This document shows, piece by piece, positions 6,645-15,406 of a DNA stretch of 54,452 nt. The notes beneath the pieces were generated by a model. It was given only the letters and a program-made list of their open reading frames with translations, ran no database searches and was not told the origin of the DNA. The DNA is taken from assembly GCA_012838035.1 (NCBI GenBank), contig DUQB01000194.1, positions 1 through 54,452 on the forward strand, read 5' to 3'. The first letter of the stretch is position 1. Each line of letters begins with the position of its first letter. The position numbers were made by a program, and so were the translations under genes. This DNA comes from Bacillota bacterium (lineage in GTDB: Bacteria > Bacillota > Limnochordia > DTU080).

Positions 6645-9293
6645 ATGCAGAGACTGCCCATCATCATCGGACTCCATTGTGAGAACGAGTCGTATCCGTA
6701 TGAAGCGGCGGCCTTCGTATGGGCAACACACCTGCAAACAGCATTAGAGTCCCAGAGCATCTGGGCTGACGTACCGATCCACTTGGAAGGCGTCGGCGCC
6801 CTTTGTGATCATTATCTACGCATCCATCCGGAAGAACGTGTCGCAGTGCGCAACCGCGCGGCCGCAGCAAAACTCTGGACAGGACTCTGGTATGCTCCTC
6901 CCTGTGAACTCCTTGCCTCAGGCGAATCGCTCATCCGCAACCTATTAATAGGCAGCGCGCTGGCAAAAGCGCTGGGTATGCATACACATACCTGCTTTTT
7001 GCCTCCCAGCCCACTGCACCTGTTGCAGTTGCCGCAAATACTAGCCGGCTTCGGCATTCGGGCCGTCGCCGTACCACTGCAGGACTCTTGGCCATTAACA
7101 CGGAGTGAATACAGGGTCTACCAGTGGGGCACGGAACACACGGGATCCGTCACCCTTATACCCCTACCGGTATGCTCAATAGAACACCTTGTGCAAGCCA
7201 CAGAGGGCGACGCCGCGCAACTCCCATCCGGCGCTCTGCTATGTAGCGTGTCCGGCCATTTGGAGCGGTTTGGCGCATTGCTGAAACAAAACCAAGATGT
7301 CCTGCAACCGCTCTTAATAGAGCGCCTAACGGTGCAAGTGGAGGCAATTCAGGCGGATTCGCTACAAGGTGAGCTCATCCAAGACCTCACATCTCACCAA
7401 GAAGCGGAACAACGCGAAACACCCAACCTGAACTCTGATCACCTCCCAGCAGCATCCGACGCAAGTGTCCGCCCATCTTACGTCAGACCATGGCAGGCAG
7501 GTGACCCAGCCATGCATTCCGTCTCTTTCATCAGCGCATGGCCTCAGTTGCGCAGAGCCGTCCGGACAGCGCAGGAACGGCTGGAACGTTGGGCGGAACC
7601 CTGGGCCGCAGCCGCGTGGTTGATGGGTCATAGCTACCCGGAACGGTTTTTGGCGGAAGCTTGGCGTCTGTTGCTGATGAACCAAGTATACGATGGAGTC
7701 TGTGGTTCTTTAGACAATACCACCTATCGGCACATGTTGGCGCAAACCGAGCGAGCGCAACAGCTCGCCGATGTTATTTTTCGGCAAGCGCTGAACGCAA
7801 TCGTACAAGTACAGCCTGAAGAAGCAGCAAGCGTGAAGCAAGGGGATACCGCAGCGGCGCAGCGCGCCTCGTTCCATCCTGCTGCGTCCTACCTCTGGGT
7901 AGCCAATCCGTTGGGTTGGCAGCGTGACGAAATCATCTATGCGGACGTCTTCATGCCTGCTGATACGCAGCATCTGCAACTCACCTCACCTGACGGCGAC
8001 GCCATACCCTACCAGGTGTTTCGCTCCCACCCTTCTGCTGTGCAGACTGTTGGCGGCAGCCTTAAACGCCGCTTTACCATCGCTTTCCGTAGCGGCCCCA
8101 TTCCGGCTGCCGGATTCAGCCGCTTCTTAGTGCAACCTGTGGCGCATAAACCATTTTTCTTGGGCGAATCGATTGCAGCCGGCCACACTTTAGAAAATAA
8201 ATACCTGCGGGTCGTCGTAAAAACCAACGGAGCCTTACGTATTGAGGACAAACGCACGGGGTACGTTTATGATAACTGCAACGTGTTTGAGGATGGCGGC
8301 GATTGCGGCTCGACCACTGCGTATGTTGCACCGGAGCAAGACAGACTGATCACCACCTACGCTGGACATGCGCACAGTCAAATCGTCGAAAACGGCGTGC
8401 TGGTCGGTACCATCCAAGTGCGGCATGAACTCGAAGCGCCTACGGCGCTTCATCCTTTGCGCGATCACCGTGCTGAACAACACGCCGTCTGCGAGATAGT
8501 ATCTTACATAACGTTGAAGGAAGGTGCTGATCGCATAGAGATACGCACTCAAGTACGCAACAACGTCCGAGACCATCGACTGCGCGTTCTTTTCTCCACA
8601 GATATCGCGCCCGCTGACTACCATGTGTCTCAGCCATTTGCCGTCGTGGAACGACCTGCCCAGAACGGTGCCGAGCGGCAGACGCTGCCTAAACAAGAGT
8701 TCGTGGATATTAGTGACGCCAACCATGGCTTGCTGGTGGTGAGCCGAGGATTGTACGAGTATGAAATTAAGCCCACGCCTGCAGGTACCATCGCGCTCAC
8801 CCTGTTTCGTGCCGTTGGCGCATCTGATGATAACGCGTCTGAATCGCAAACTCCTAATCTGTTACAGTTCTCGTATGCCCTCATACCACATGCCGGCAAC
8901 TGGGAGAACGCGCTTGCCGGCGCTGGAGAGTTCTGTGCTCCTCTGCGTGCATTCACCAATCAGGATATTCGCCTTGACCCTGCCGCGGTTCAACCGGAGC
9001 AAACCGGTTACGGCTTGGTCGCCTTGGAACCCCTCCCCCTGCTGCTTTCCGCGATAAAGCGGAGTGAAGATGGGCGCGCGCTGATTGTACGTGCATACAA
9101 CCCCACCGCACGTACCATTACCGGTATACTGACCTGTCGTCTGCCGATTCATGCCGCCTGCCTGGCGACGCTGGCCGAAGAACCGCACACACCTTTGACG
9201 CCGCATGATGAGCACAGCGTTTCACTCACTTTCGGTCCACGGCAAATTATTACCATACGCTTGGAACGCACTCCCGGGTCGCCCTTGGCATAA
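6645..9293 (+). CDS. GH38-family alpha-mannosidase-like protein, active site altered
   Basis: Family GH38 enzymes are zinc-dependent retaining alpha-mannosidases. This protein (882 residues from ATG 6645, which follows AGGTG at 6 bases; GTG 6636 is in frame) keeps the architecture: an N-terminal domain with SGESLIRNLL and QLPQILAGFG (about 128-137), a helical middle domain around 300-395, and a long C-terminal beta-sandwich. The key sites differ. The usual HxD near the N-terminus reads HCE (H11, E13). The nucleophile/zinc aspartate of the (Y/V)PDxFG motif is proline (P121). The middle-domain HD is YD (Y349). Three of the four zinc-ligand positions are therefore changed, and the protein may be a non-catalytic sugar-binding relative. 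It probably forms a unit with the next gene. Confidence 0.75.
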   Translation: MQRLPIIIGLHCENESYPYEAAAFVWATHLQTALESQSIWADVPIHLEGVGALCDHYLRIHPEERVAVRNRAAAAKLWTGLWYAPPCELLASGESLIRNLLIGSALAKALGMHTHTCFLPPSPLHLLQLPQILAGFGIRAVAVPLQDSWPLTRSEYRVYQWGTEHTGSVTLIPLPVCSIEHLVQATEGDAAQLPSGALLCSVSGHLERFGALLKQNQDVLQPLLIERLTVQVEAIQADSLQGELIQDLTSHQEAEQRETPNLNSDHLPAASDASVRPSYVRPWQAGDPAMHSVSFISAWPQLRRAVRTAQERLERWAEPWAAAAWLMGHSYPERFLAEAWRLLLMNQVYDGVCGSLDNTTYRHMLAQTERAQQLADVIFRQALNAIVQVQPEEAASVKQGDTAAAQRASFHPAASYLWVANPLGWQRDEIIYADVFMPADTQHLQLTSPDGDAIPYQVFRSHPSAVQTVGGSLKRRFTIAFRSGPIPAAGFSRFLVQPVAHKPFFLGESIAAGHTLENKYLRVVVKTNGALRIEDKRTGYVYDNCNVFEDGGDCGSTTAYVAPEQDRLITTYAGHAHSQIVENGVLVGTIQVRHELEAPTALHPLRDHRAEQHAVCEIVSYITLKEGADRIEIRTQVRNNVRDHRLRVLFSTDIAPADYHVSQPFAVVERPAQNGAERQTLPKQEFVDISDANHGLLVVSRGLYEYEIKPTPAGTIALTLFRAVGASDDNASESQTPNLLQFSYALIPHAGNWENALAGAGEFCAPLRAFTNQDIRLDPAAVQPEQTGYGLVALEPLPLLLSAIKRSEDGRALIVRAYNPTARTITGILTCRLPIHAACLATLAEEPHTPLTPHDEHSVSLTFGPRQIITIRLERTPGSPLA

Positions 9294-9324
9294 TCTAAGA
9301 TACCCACCTGGTTGGGGCCACCTG

Positions 9325-10050
9325 ATGGTGCGCTTGCTGCAAGCCGGAGGCGGGACCTTGAATAAACGCTATGAGTCGCGTTCTTTAAGGCACATCGTAC
9401 AACACGGTGATCCCGACCGAGACAGGTTCTGGGAAATACCCGATATCCCTTGGAAGGAAGACCTGCCGGACGATGAGCTTGATCTGCCCCTGGATCACGA
9501 CACGGATGACTTAAGCGCCGCGTCGGAACTAAGCGATCTTGACATGGACGAAACGAATACTGCCTTAACGCCCGTTTGGCAAGACGAACAACCGTTGCTG
9601 CACTCTGAACACTGTCGCTTTCCACCGACTCGCTATCCCGTTTGGGAGAGACGGGTGCGTCTACTGGGCGAGACGCGTTTGTATTTGGCTGACTGCAATT
9701 TGCGCGGACGGTCCCGACTGATACCCCATGATGTCCGCTTTACCTCTCCGCCTACGCTCCCCCGTGAAATCATTATCTGTGGGTCGGTGCTTGCCCGCTT
9801 CGAAGCGGGACGCCAAATGCGCAGGCAAGTAGCGTTACCGTTCCAACGCCACTTTACGGCCTGGCCCGTACAAGATGGAGATACGGTTTGCGCCGAATTG
9901 CTGCATTTTGTCGGCAGCCGCATCTGCCCCATCCTAGTCTCGGGGTCAAATGGACGCATCCGGCGCGCTTGTGAGCTAAAAATCTTTTTTGATGCTCTGG
10001 TACAGGTCTTTCCCCGCATGCGTCACGGCGGACGGCGCCGCACGTGTTAG
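9325..10050 (+). CDS. Possible SPOCS (DUF3794)-domain protein
   Basis: The product has 241 residues from the ATG at 9325, 31 bases after the GH38 stop. An in-frame start at 9205 would overlap GH38 and is less likely. The N-terminal part is polar with an acidic stretch (about residues 40-80). The C-terminal 120 residues read as short beta strands; the pattern of a GSVLARFE strand, then VALPFQRHF, then DGDTV is like SPOCS/DUF3794 domains of spore-coat and spore-engulfment proteins. This domain call is by eye and moderately uncertain. If right, it hints at a sporulating organism. It may be cotranscribed with the GH38-like gene. Confidence 0.45.
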   Translation: MVRLLQAGGGTLNKRYESRSLRHIVQHGDPDRDRFWEIPDIPWKEDLPDDELDLPLDHDTDDLSAASELSDLDMDETNTALTPVWQDEQPLLHSEHCRFPPTRYPVWERRVRLLGETRLYLADCNLRGRSRLIPHDVRFTSPPTLPREIIICGSVLARFEAGRQMRRQVALPFQRHFTAWPVQDGDTVCAELLHFVGSRICPILVSGSNGRIRRACELKIFFDALVQVFPRMRHGGRRRTC

Positions 10051-10059
10051 CCTAACGGC

Positions 10060-10106
10060 AAAAAAACCAAGGACCCGCCATCGCCTTTACTGCGAGTGCG
10101 GGTCCT
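10060..10106 (-). terminator. Terminator of the pantothenate operon
   Basis: On the minus strand AGGACCCGC (10106-10098) pairs with GCGGGTCCT (10078-10070), a perfect 9-bp stem, followed by TGG and a run of seven T (10066-10060). It lies 20 bases past the panD stop and between convergent genes, so it may also insulate the plus-strand unit. Confidence 0.85.
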
Positions 10107-10125
10107 CTATGTTTTACTTGCGTTT

Positions 10126-10494
10126 TTACTGCAAGACGTCGCTCAGCTTGATCGGTCGATTATGTTCGTTTACATGCACGATCTTGGGTTTAACCTGTCT
10201 AGCCTCTTCATCCGACATCGCCGCATATGCCATGAGTATCACGATGTCACCAGGCTGTGCCAAGCGGGCCGCGGCCCCGTTGAGGCAGATATCTCCACGA
10301 CCTCTGGGCCCGGCAATAGCATAGGTTTCGAACCGGGCGCCAGTATTGATGTTCACTATCTGCACGAGCTCAAAGGGTAGGATATCCGCTGCATCCAGAA
10401 GATCCTCATCAATGGTGACGCTACCGACATAGTTCAGGTTGGCGTCGGTTACAACCGCTCTGTGGATTTTTGACTTCAACATTGTACGCAGCAC
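10126..10494 (-). CDS. panD: Aspartate 1-decarboxylase
   Basis: PanD makes beta-alanine from L-aspartate for pantothenate synthesis and uses a pyruvoyl group formed by self-cleavage. The cleavage site G24-S25 is present in [11 protein letters not shown], with K9 and Y22 also conserved. The 122 residues fit the family length of 115-140. The start is GTG at 10494: the resulting [13 protein letters not shown] aligns with the usual N-terminus, whereas the in-frame ATG at 10482 would remove four residues before the catalytic lysine. The gene ends the DUF2520-panB-panC-panD operon. Confidence 0.96.
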   Translation of the reverse strand: MLRTMLKSKIHRAVVTDANLNYVGSVTIDEDLLDAADILPFELVQIVNINTGARFETYAIAGPRGRGDICLNGAAARLAQPGDIVILMAYAAMSDEEARQVKPKIVHVNEHNRPIKLSDVLQ

Positions 10495-10566
10495 CGGTAT
10501 CCCGCCTTCAAAATTCTAATCCCCTGTGCGTATGAGCGAATCGGCCCACACGCTCCGTAATCTTTT

Positions 10567-11412
10567 TTACATCGTGAACAACATGTTGTCAATGAGACGC
10601 GTTTTACCAAAAAAGACAGCTACCGCTAGCAGCACATCCCGCTCTACCGAGCTGACCGGCTGCAGAGATTCGGCATCCACAACCTCCGCATAATCAATCC
10701 GGGCCAGTGGTTCTCGACTAATGGCTTCCCGTAAGAAATCACGCAAGGCGTCGGCATTGCGCTCTCCGGCCGCAAGCCTGGCCATGGCGGCTTGTAACGC
10801 TTGGTACAATACAACCGCCGCCCGGCGCTCTGCAGGCGATAAATACGCATTGCGCGAGCTCAGCGCCAATCCGTCCGCTTCTCGCACCGTAGGAACGCTT
10901 TCTACCTGCACAGGTATGTTCAAATCGGCGACCATCCGCCGGATTACCGCCAGTTGCTGCGCATCTTTCTGCCCAAAGTATGCGAAATCAGGTTGGACGA
11001 TGTTGAACAGCTTGGTGACCACGGTGGCGACACCACGGAAATGCCCCGGGCGCGATACGCCGCAAAGCGTATTCGTCAATGCGTCCACCGTCACCGAGGT
11101 GGCCATTTCACGCGGATACATCTCTTTGTTAGACGGCGCAAAGATCAAATGGGCGCCGCGCTCGGCGCAAAACTGCGCATCCGCCTCCAAATTCCGCGGA
11201 TAACGCTCTAAATCCTCGCTCGGCCCGAACTGGAGCGGATTGACAAAAATGCTCACCACCACGTAGTCGCTGCCTTTGCTTGCGGCCTCTACCAGAGCGC
11301 CGTGTCCGACATGTAAAGCGCCCATGGTCGGCACGAAACCGATGGTTTTTCCAGCTTGGCGCGCTTGGGCTACGTGTTGCCTTACTTCAGCGATGGTATG
11401 TACGATCTCCAT
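10567..11412 (-). CDS. panC: Pantothenate synthetase (pantoate-beta-alanine ligase)
   Basis: PanC joins pantoate and beta-alanine using ATP. The 281-residue sequence shows the nucleotide-binding MGALHVGHGALV (about 30-41, HIGH-like), NPLQFGPSED, GVSRPGHFRGVATVV and LALSSRNAYLS motifs of the family. ATG at 11412 follows GGGAGG. It sits between panB and panD; the 119-bp gap to panB has a TTGACA box but no -10 that goes with it. Confidence 0.97.
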   Translation of the reverse strand: MEIVHTIAEVRQHVAQARQAGKTIGFVPTMGALHVGHGALVEAASKGSDYVVVSIFVNPLQFGPSEDLERYPRNLEADAQFCAERGAHLIFAPSNKEMYPREMATSVTVDALTNTLCGVSRPGHFRGVATVVTKLFNIVQPDFAYFGQKDAQQLAVIRRMVADLNIPVQVESVPTVREADGLALSSRNAYLSPAERRAAVVLYQALQAAMARLAAGERNADALRDFLREAISREPLARIDYAEVVDAESLQPVSSVERDVLLAVAVFFGKTRLIDNMLFTM

Positions 11413-11531
11413 CTCATAACCTCCCGGGGAAGCCGGTAGCGTTGCCTCTGGACAGCGTTGCTACTTCTGCTTAGTGTACTGTCAAGTCTTAATCTCGTCT
11501 GGTTCAGCAAAGCGTTGCGTAGGTCTTATCG

Positions 11532-12389
11532 TCACGAATGATCCGACTTGGCAGGTGAAACATATTCGCCGTAAGTGTGTTCCGGCCCGGGGAACGTCCC
11601 GTCTTTTACCTCACGACAAAATGCCTGCACGGCCTCGGTAATGGCTTGACCGATTTGGCCGAACTGCTTGACGAACTTAGGATGTAGATCATCCACCATA
11701 CCCAAGGCATCGTAGCAGACCAGTACCTGTCCGTCGCAAGCTGCTCCGGCGCCGATACCGATGGTAGGAATGCGCAGAGAGGCCGTGACCTGAGCTGCCG
11801 GCTGCGCCGGGATGCCTTCTAAGGTTAAAGCGAAGATACCGGCTTCCTGCAATTGCGCGGCGTCGGCAAGCAATTTTTCGACGCCCTCCGGCGTTTTAGC
11901 CTGCACGCGATAGCCACCCATCCGGTGGATTGACTGTGGCGTCAAACCTAAATGCCCTACCACCGGAATACCGATTTCCACCATACGTGCGATGGCTTGG
12001 GTAATCAGTGATCCGGCACCTTCTATTTTCACCGCATCGGCGCCGCCTTCTTTAATGAGACGCCCGGCGTTATACACCGCGGCATTAATATCCACACCGT
12101 AAGATAAAAAGGGCATGTCCGCCACCACTAAGGCGCGTTTACAGGCTCTGGAGACCGCCTGCGTATGGTGTATCATGTCTTCCAAAGTAACCGGGAGAGT
12201 ATTATCATACCCGAGCTGTACATTGCCGAGAGAGTCGCCGACCAATAGAGCATCGACGCCGGCCTTATCAAGGATCTTCGCCATCGTGTAGTCATATGCC
12301 GTCAGCATGGTAATTCGTTCTCCACGTGCTTTCATGGCGGCGAAATCCGGTACACGCACTTTCTTAACCGCAGCGTCCATCTCATTCAC
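11532..12389 (-). CDS. panB: 3-methyl-2-oxobutanoate hydroxymethyltransferase
   Basis: PanB transfers a hydroxymethyl group from methylene-THF to alpha-ketoisovalerate to give ketopantoate. Family signatures include MLTAYDY (about 28-34), LLVGDSLGNV, DMPFLSYG, GGADAVKIEGAG, GHLGLTPQS and GIGAGAACDGQVLV. The usual length is 260-285. The longest frame starts with GTG at 12389, overlapping the stop of the upstream DUF2520 gene; the ATG at 12380 is an alternative about 11 bases after AGGAAAGG. The overlap implies coupled translation. Confidence 0.97.
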   Translation of the reverse strand: MNEMDAAVKKVRVPDFAAMKARGERITMLTAYDYTMAKILDKAGVDALLVGDSLGNVQLGYDNTLPVTLEDMIHHTQAVSRACKRALVVADMPFLSYGVDINAAVYNAGRLIKEGGADAVKIEGAGSLITQAIARMVEIGIPVVGHLGLTPQSIHRMGGYRVQAKTPEGVEKLLADAAQLQEAGIFALTLEGIPAQPAAQVTASLRIPTIGIGAGAACDGQVLVCYDALGMVDDLHPKFVKQFGQIGQAITEAVQAFCREVKDGTFPGPEHTYGEYVSPAKSDHS

Positions 12390-13270
12390 CCTTTCCTAAC
12401 CCCAACCGCACTTAAGAGCGAAACCAGCGTATCGATCCGCGCCTTTTTTTGCGGTCGCTTCTCCATAGCCATGCGTGCGGCATACTCGCCTAACGCTTTA
12501 TAGACGCTCATAAATTCCGGGTTATCCATTAGGGCGGCTAGGTGTTTTGACACCGTGTTGAAGTCGCCTCGTTCAATCGGCCCTGTTAATGCATGAGGCA
12601 ACCCAGTGTCTTTCACATTCCGTACCGCCCCGGCTGCTAAGGCAACCAATCCTTGTACGGCTGCCTCCCGATGCACACCGGCTGCTTCTAATATATCTGT
12701 TGCCATGCCGAGCAACACGACCACATAATTACTGGCAAATACCGCTCCGGCATGATATAAGCTCTTCATTCCCGGATGCAATTCCACGGGAGTACCACCA
12801 AGATCTTTTACCAAAGAGCGGGCTTGCGCCAAATCCTCTGTTTGCGCCTCAATACCGAAGTAGGAACCCGACAGCAGCGCCACGCCGCTTTCCGCACTCG
12901 CCACAGCTTGCATAGGATGGATACTCATAACCTTTGCCCCGCACGCTCCGGCGGCTTGCAAGCTGTCAATGCTTAAAGCGCCGCTGCAATGTATGAGCGT
13001 GTGGCTGGAGCGCAGCCTGCCGGAATCCGCCAACATGGCACCCATAGCCTCAATTTGATCATCAGGGGTGGTAATGAACACCAACTCACTGCTGAGCACA
13101 TCGAGTATTGCGGTAGAGGCGCTACCTGCCCCGACAAACAAAGCCGCCTTCTGAGCATGCTCCATACTACGGCAGACTAAGTGCTCAATCCGGTACCCTT
13201 TCATACTTAGAAGGCGTGCGATACTTTGACCAACTCGCCCGGCGCCGAGAATACTCACGCTTTTCCGCAT
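12386..13270 (-). CDS. Rossmann-like / DUF2520 oxidoreductase, candidate ketopantoate reductase
   Basis: The N-terminus has a dinucleotide-binding motif ILGAGRVGQSIA, followed by ITTPDDQI, HCSGALS and a conserved SIHPMQA segment. Residues about 135-290 match the DUF2520 C-terminal domain. Start is ATG 13270 behind GGAGGTAGCCGTG, removing 28 residues of the longest frame (294 remain). As first gene of the pan operon, overlapping panB, it lies where a ketopantoate reductase (panE) would be expected, and no panE or ilvC is in the window. From memory, related Rossmann/DUF2520 proteins have been proposed for that step (PanG-like), which I cannot verify here; the reaction is inference. Confidence 0.8.
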   Translation of the reverse strand: MRKSVSILGAGRVGQSIARLLSMKGYRIEHLVCRSMEHAQKAALFVGAGSASTAILDVLSSELVFITTPDDQIEAMGAMLADSGRLRSSHTLIHCSGALSIDSLQAAGACGAKVMSIHPMQAVASAESGVALLSGSYFGIEAQTEDLAQARSLVKDLGGTPVELHPGMKSLYHAGAVFASNYVVVLLGMATDILEAAGVHREAAVQGLVALAAGAVRNVKDTGLPHALTGPIERGDFNTVSKHLAALMDNPEFMSVYKALGEYAARMAMEKRPQKKARIDTLVSLLSAVGVRKG

Positions 13271-13307
13271 CACGGCTACCTCCACTGCCCGCCTGCTATC
13301 GCGGTAA

Positions 13308-13316
13308 TTATACCAT
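13308..13316 (-). promoter_or_regulatory. Extended -10 promoter of the pan operon
   Basis: The minus strand reads TGGTATAAT, an extended -10 element with a perfect TATAAT (13313-13308). No good -35 box is present at the expected distance, as is common for extended -10 promoters. The predicted start point is about 30 bases before the DUF2520 start codon. Confidence 0.6.
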
Positions 13317-13445
13317 ACCGTCTCTTTAATGGCGCGCCGCGATGCAGGCTGCAATCGCCTTTAACTTAAAGCTTACTTATGCAAGCCGACCTACCGCGGA
13401 TGTGGGATACGGTTAAGAATCCCCTATGCCGCCACAGGGCACTGC

Positions 13446-13495
13446 ATAAACAAACAGGGGTAGTGTAGGAAGCGATGTCCCAACCCTACCCCTGT
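13446..13495 (-). terminator. Terminator of the oligosaccharide uptake operon
   Basis: On the minus strand ACAGGGGTAG (13495-13486) pairs perfectly with CTACCCCTGT (13463-13454), followed by the T-rich TTGTTTATG. It lies 30 bases after the stop of the last permease gene and ends the seven-gene run that begins at 25036. Confidence 0.75.
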
Positions 13496-13525
13496 CTATC
13501 CGGTTTTGCTGAAACGGATACAGGC

Positions 13526-14464
13526 TTAGTCTACCAAGCCGGTACGTTCGATCGACTCAACGAAGTGCCGCTGAGCAAAGAGGTAGAGAATCAACGGCGG
13601 AAGTACGACCAAGAAACATGCGGCCATAACCAAAGGCTCGTTGAAGAGTTCTCCCGCCATACCACCCGTTACTTCGTTAAGTGTGGACTGTAGAATCGAC
13701 AGCCGGAGAGGTACGGTGAAATTTTGCGGCTTCATGAGGTACATCATAGGCTCATAGAAGTCATTCCAGTGCCATACCAGCGAGAACAGGAAGGTTACCA
13801 GCAACGCCGGCTTGGACAACGGCAACATGATGCGGAAGAAAATGCCCATGGAACCGCAACCGTCTACACGGGCCGCGTCCTCCAATTCCCATGGTTGCCG
13901 CATGAAGAACTGGCGGAATATGATCACGAAAAGTGGTCCGCGCAAGCCGTGTGCAAAAAATGATGGTACGATGAACGGGTTATACGTATCGATCCATCCT
14001 AATTGCCGATACAGAATGAACAACGGTACGATGATGGTCTGTGGCGGAACAATAAAGGTGAAGATGACCATGCCGAACAGTAAGTCACGGAATGGAAACT
14101 TACTGCGGGCAAAACCGTACCCGGCCATAGAGCACGACACAAGTTGTCCAACGGCGGACACAAGAGCGATGATCAGGCTGTTCTTCAACGCCAGATCGTA
14201 TTTCATTCCGTCGAATGCCAGTTTGTAGTTCTCCCAATACGGCGCCCGGGGAATGTAGTACACGGCCGGGTCTACAAAGTCTTCAATGGTCATCAGACTG
14301 GTAGATACCATGTACAACACCGGGTAGAGGAACGTATAGGCAATATTAACCAAAACCAAATACATGAGCAGTCGGAAGAACAAGTTCTCCGATTTCCGTC
14401 TGTATATGAGGAACCACGGCTGCCCAACCGTTTTACTTCTTAGACCTTCAAGCACTTTTGCCAT
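13526..14464 (-). CDS. Carbohydrate ABC transporter permease, MalG type
   Basis: This is an inner-membrane subunit of a CUT1-type sugar importer. The 312-residue protein has six hydrophobic segments and the cytoplasmic EAA loop near residue 205 (EDAARVDGCGSMG followed by RIMLPLSKPAL), which contacts the ATPase. ATG 14464 follows AAGGGGG. It is the last gene of the locus and pairs with the permease at 14519-15406. The N-terminus is rather polar and about 30 residues longer than typical MalG. No ATPase gene lies nearby, so a shared MsmX-like ATPase is likely. Confidence 0.93.
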   Translation of the reverse strand: MAKVLEGLRSKTVGQPWFLIYRRKSENLFFRLLMYLVLVNIAYTFLYPVLYMVSTSLMTIEDFVDPAVYYIPRAPYWENYKLAFDGMKYDLALKNSLIIALVSAVGQLVSCSMAGYGFARSKFPFRDLLFGMVIFTFIVPPQTIIVPLFILYRQLGWIDTYNPFIVPSFFAHGLRGPLFVIIFRQFFMRQPWELEDAARVDGCGSMGIFFRIMLPLSKPALLVTFLFSLVWHWNDFYEPMMYLMKPQNFTVPLRLSILQSTLNEVTGGMAGELFNEPLVMAACFLVVLPPLILYLFAQRHFVESIERTGLVD

Positions 14465-14518
14465 CGGGCTCGCCCCCTTAAGGATTCACGTTAGCTGTAC
14501 GAAAACCGACTTAACGCG

Positions 14519-15406
14519 TTAATCACGTGAGCCGCTATAGAACACCCACCAGCGGGATGAACCCACGACTACCATGATGATCGCGAAGATAATGGCGAAA
14601 TATACCCAGCCTGCAGCCGCCGCATACCCTAAGCGGAATTGACCAGTAAACGCGTAGTTCTTGATCAGGTTCAGCATGGGATTCATCTTATCGGTAAACG
14701 AGTCTACGATGGAATAGATAATCGTTACCAAAAGAATCGGCGTCAAGTTCGGCAAGGTAATTTTCCAGAACATCTCCCAGTCGGTAGCGCCATCGCAGCG
14801 AGCCGCTTCATACTGGGTACTGGATATACCCTGTAAACCCGATAAGAAGAGTAGAATTTGAATACCTGACGACCATAGTACCAGGTTGATTCTGCTCAAC
14901 AGCGAGTTTACCGTATCGGCGAAGGGTCCCAAATACATGGTGACCAGCCCCGGCAGGTTGAGGGCTGAAAGAGTATCGGAAGCTCCTCCCAACGTACCGG
15001 CGCCTTGTTTGAACAACTGCTCAACTACCAGACCTGAGGCGATGACTACGGGAAGGAAGAAAACTCCCCGGAAGAAGGCTCGCCCGACCAGCTTCTGGTT
15101 GGTGAGAAATGCGGTGAACAAAGCAAACACCAGAATAACAGGTACGTTGACGGACATGTCTCGTACCGTTCTCAACAGCGTCGGCACGAAATTGGCGTCA
15201 ATGGTGAACGCCTCGACATAATTCTGCCAGCCCACGAACTTCAGGGAAAACCCGGCCATCATGTCAACCGTGTTGAAGCTGATGATGAAAGAGTCGACAA
15301 ACGGTTTGGCGATAAAAACCGCGAACCCGAGTAACCAGGGGAAGATGAAAAGAATACCCTGCACTGCACGTTGCTGATTTAGTGTTAGTCGTCTTCTCAT
15401 TTTCAC
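14519..15406 (-). CDS. Sugar ABC transporter permease, MalF type
   Basis: This is an inner-membrane subunit paired with the MalG-type gene downstream. The 295 residues include six predicted membrane spans and an EAA loop (EAARCDGATDWEMF then KITLPNLTPIL, about 205-228). The start is GTG 15406 or ATG 15400; both follow GGAGG, which lies inside the last codons of the DUF5696 gene, and the GTG overlaps that stop. The overlap suggests equimolar, coupled production with the DUF5696 protein. This is the second permease pair in the operon, with no binding protein of its own beside it. Confidence 0.93.
   Translation of the reverse strand: MKMRRRLTLNQQRAVQGILFIFPWLLGFAVFIAKPFVDSFIISFNTVDMMAGFSLKFVGWQNYVEAFTIDANFVPTLLRTVRDMSVNVPVILVFALFTAFLTNQKLVGRAFFRGVFFLPVVIASGLVVEQLFKQGAGTLGGASDTLSALNLPGLVTMYLGPFADTVNSLLSRINLVLWSSGIQILLFLSGLQGISSTQYEAARCDGATDWEMFWKITLPNLTPILLVTIIYSIVDSFTDKMNPMLNLIKNYAFTGQFRLGYAAAAGWVYFAIIFAIIMVVVGSSRWWVFYSGSRD

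Noticed and set aside
9205-9324. Upstream start for the SPOCS-like gene overlapping the GH38 gene
   Set aside because: The extension translates the end of the GH38 gene in another frame and adds a proline/tryptophan-rich segment with no ribosome site.
11480-11485. Perfect TTGACA on the minus strand between panB and panC
   Set aside because: The -10 position at 17 bases reads AGCAAC, so an internal promoter is not supported.
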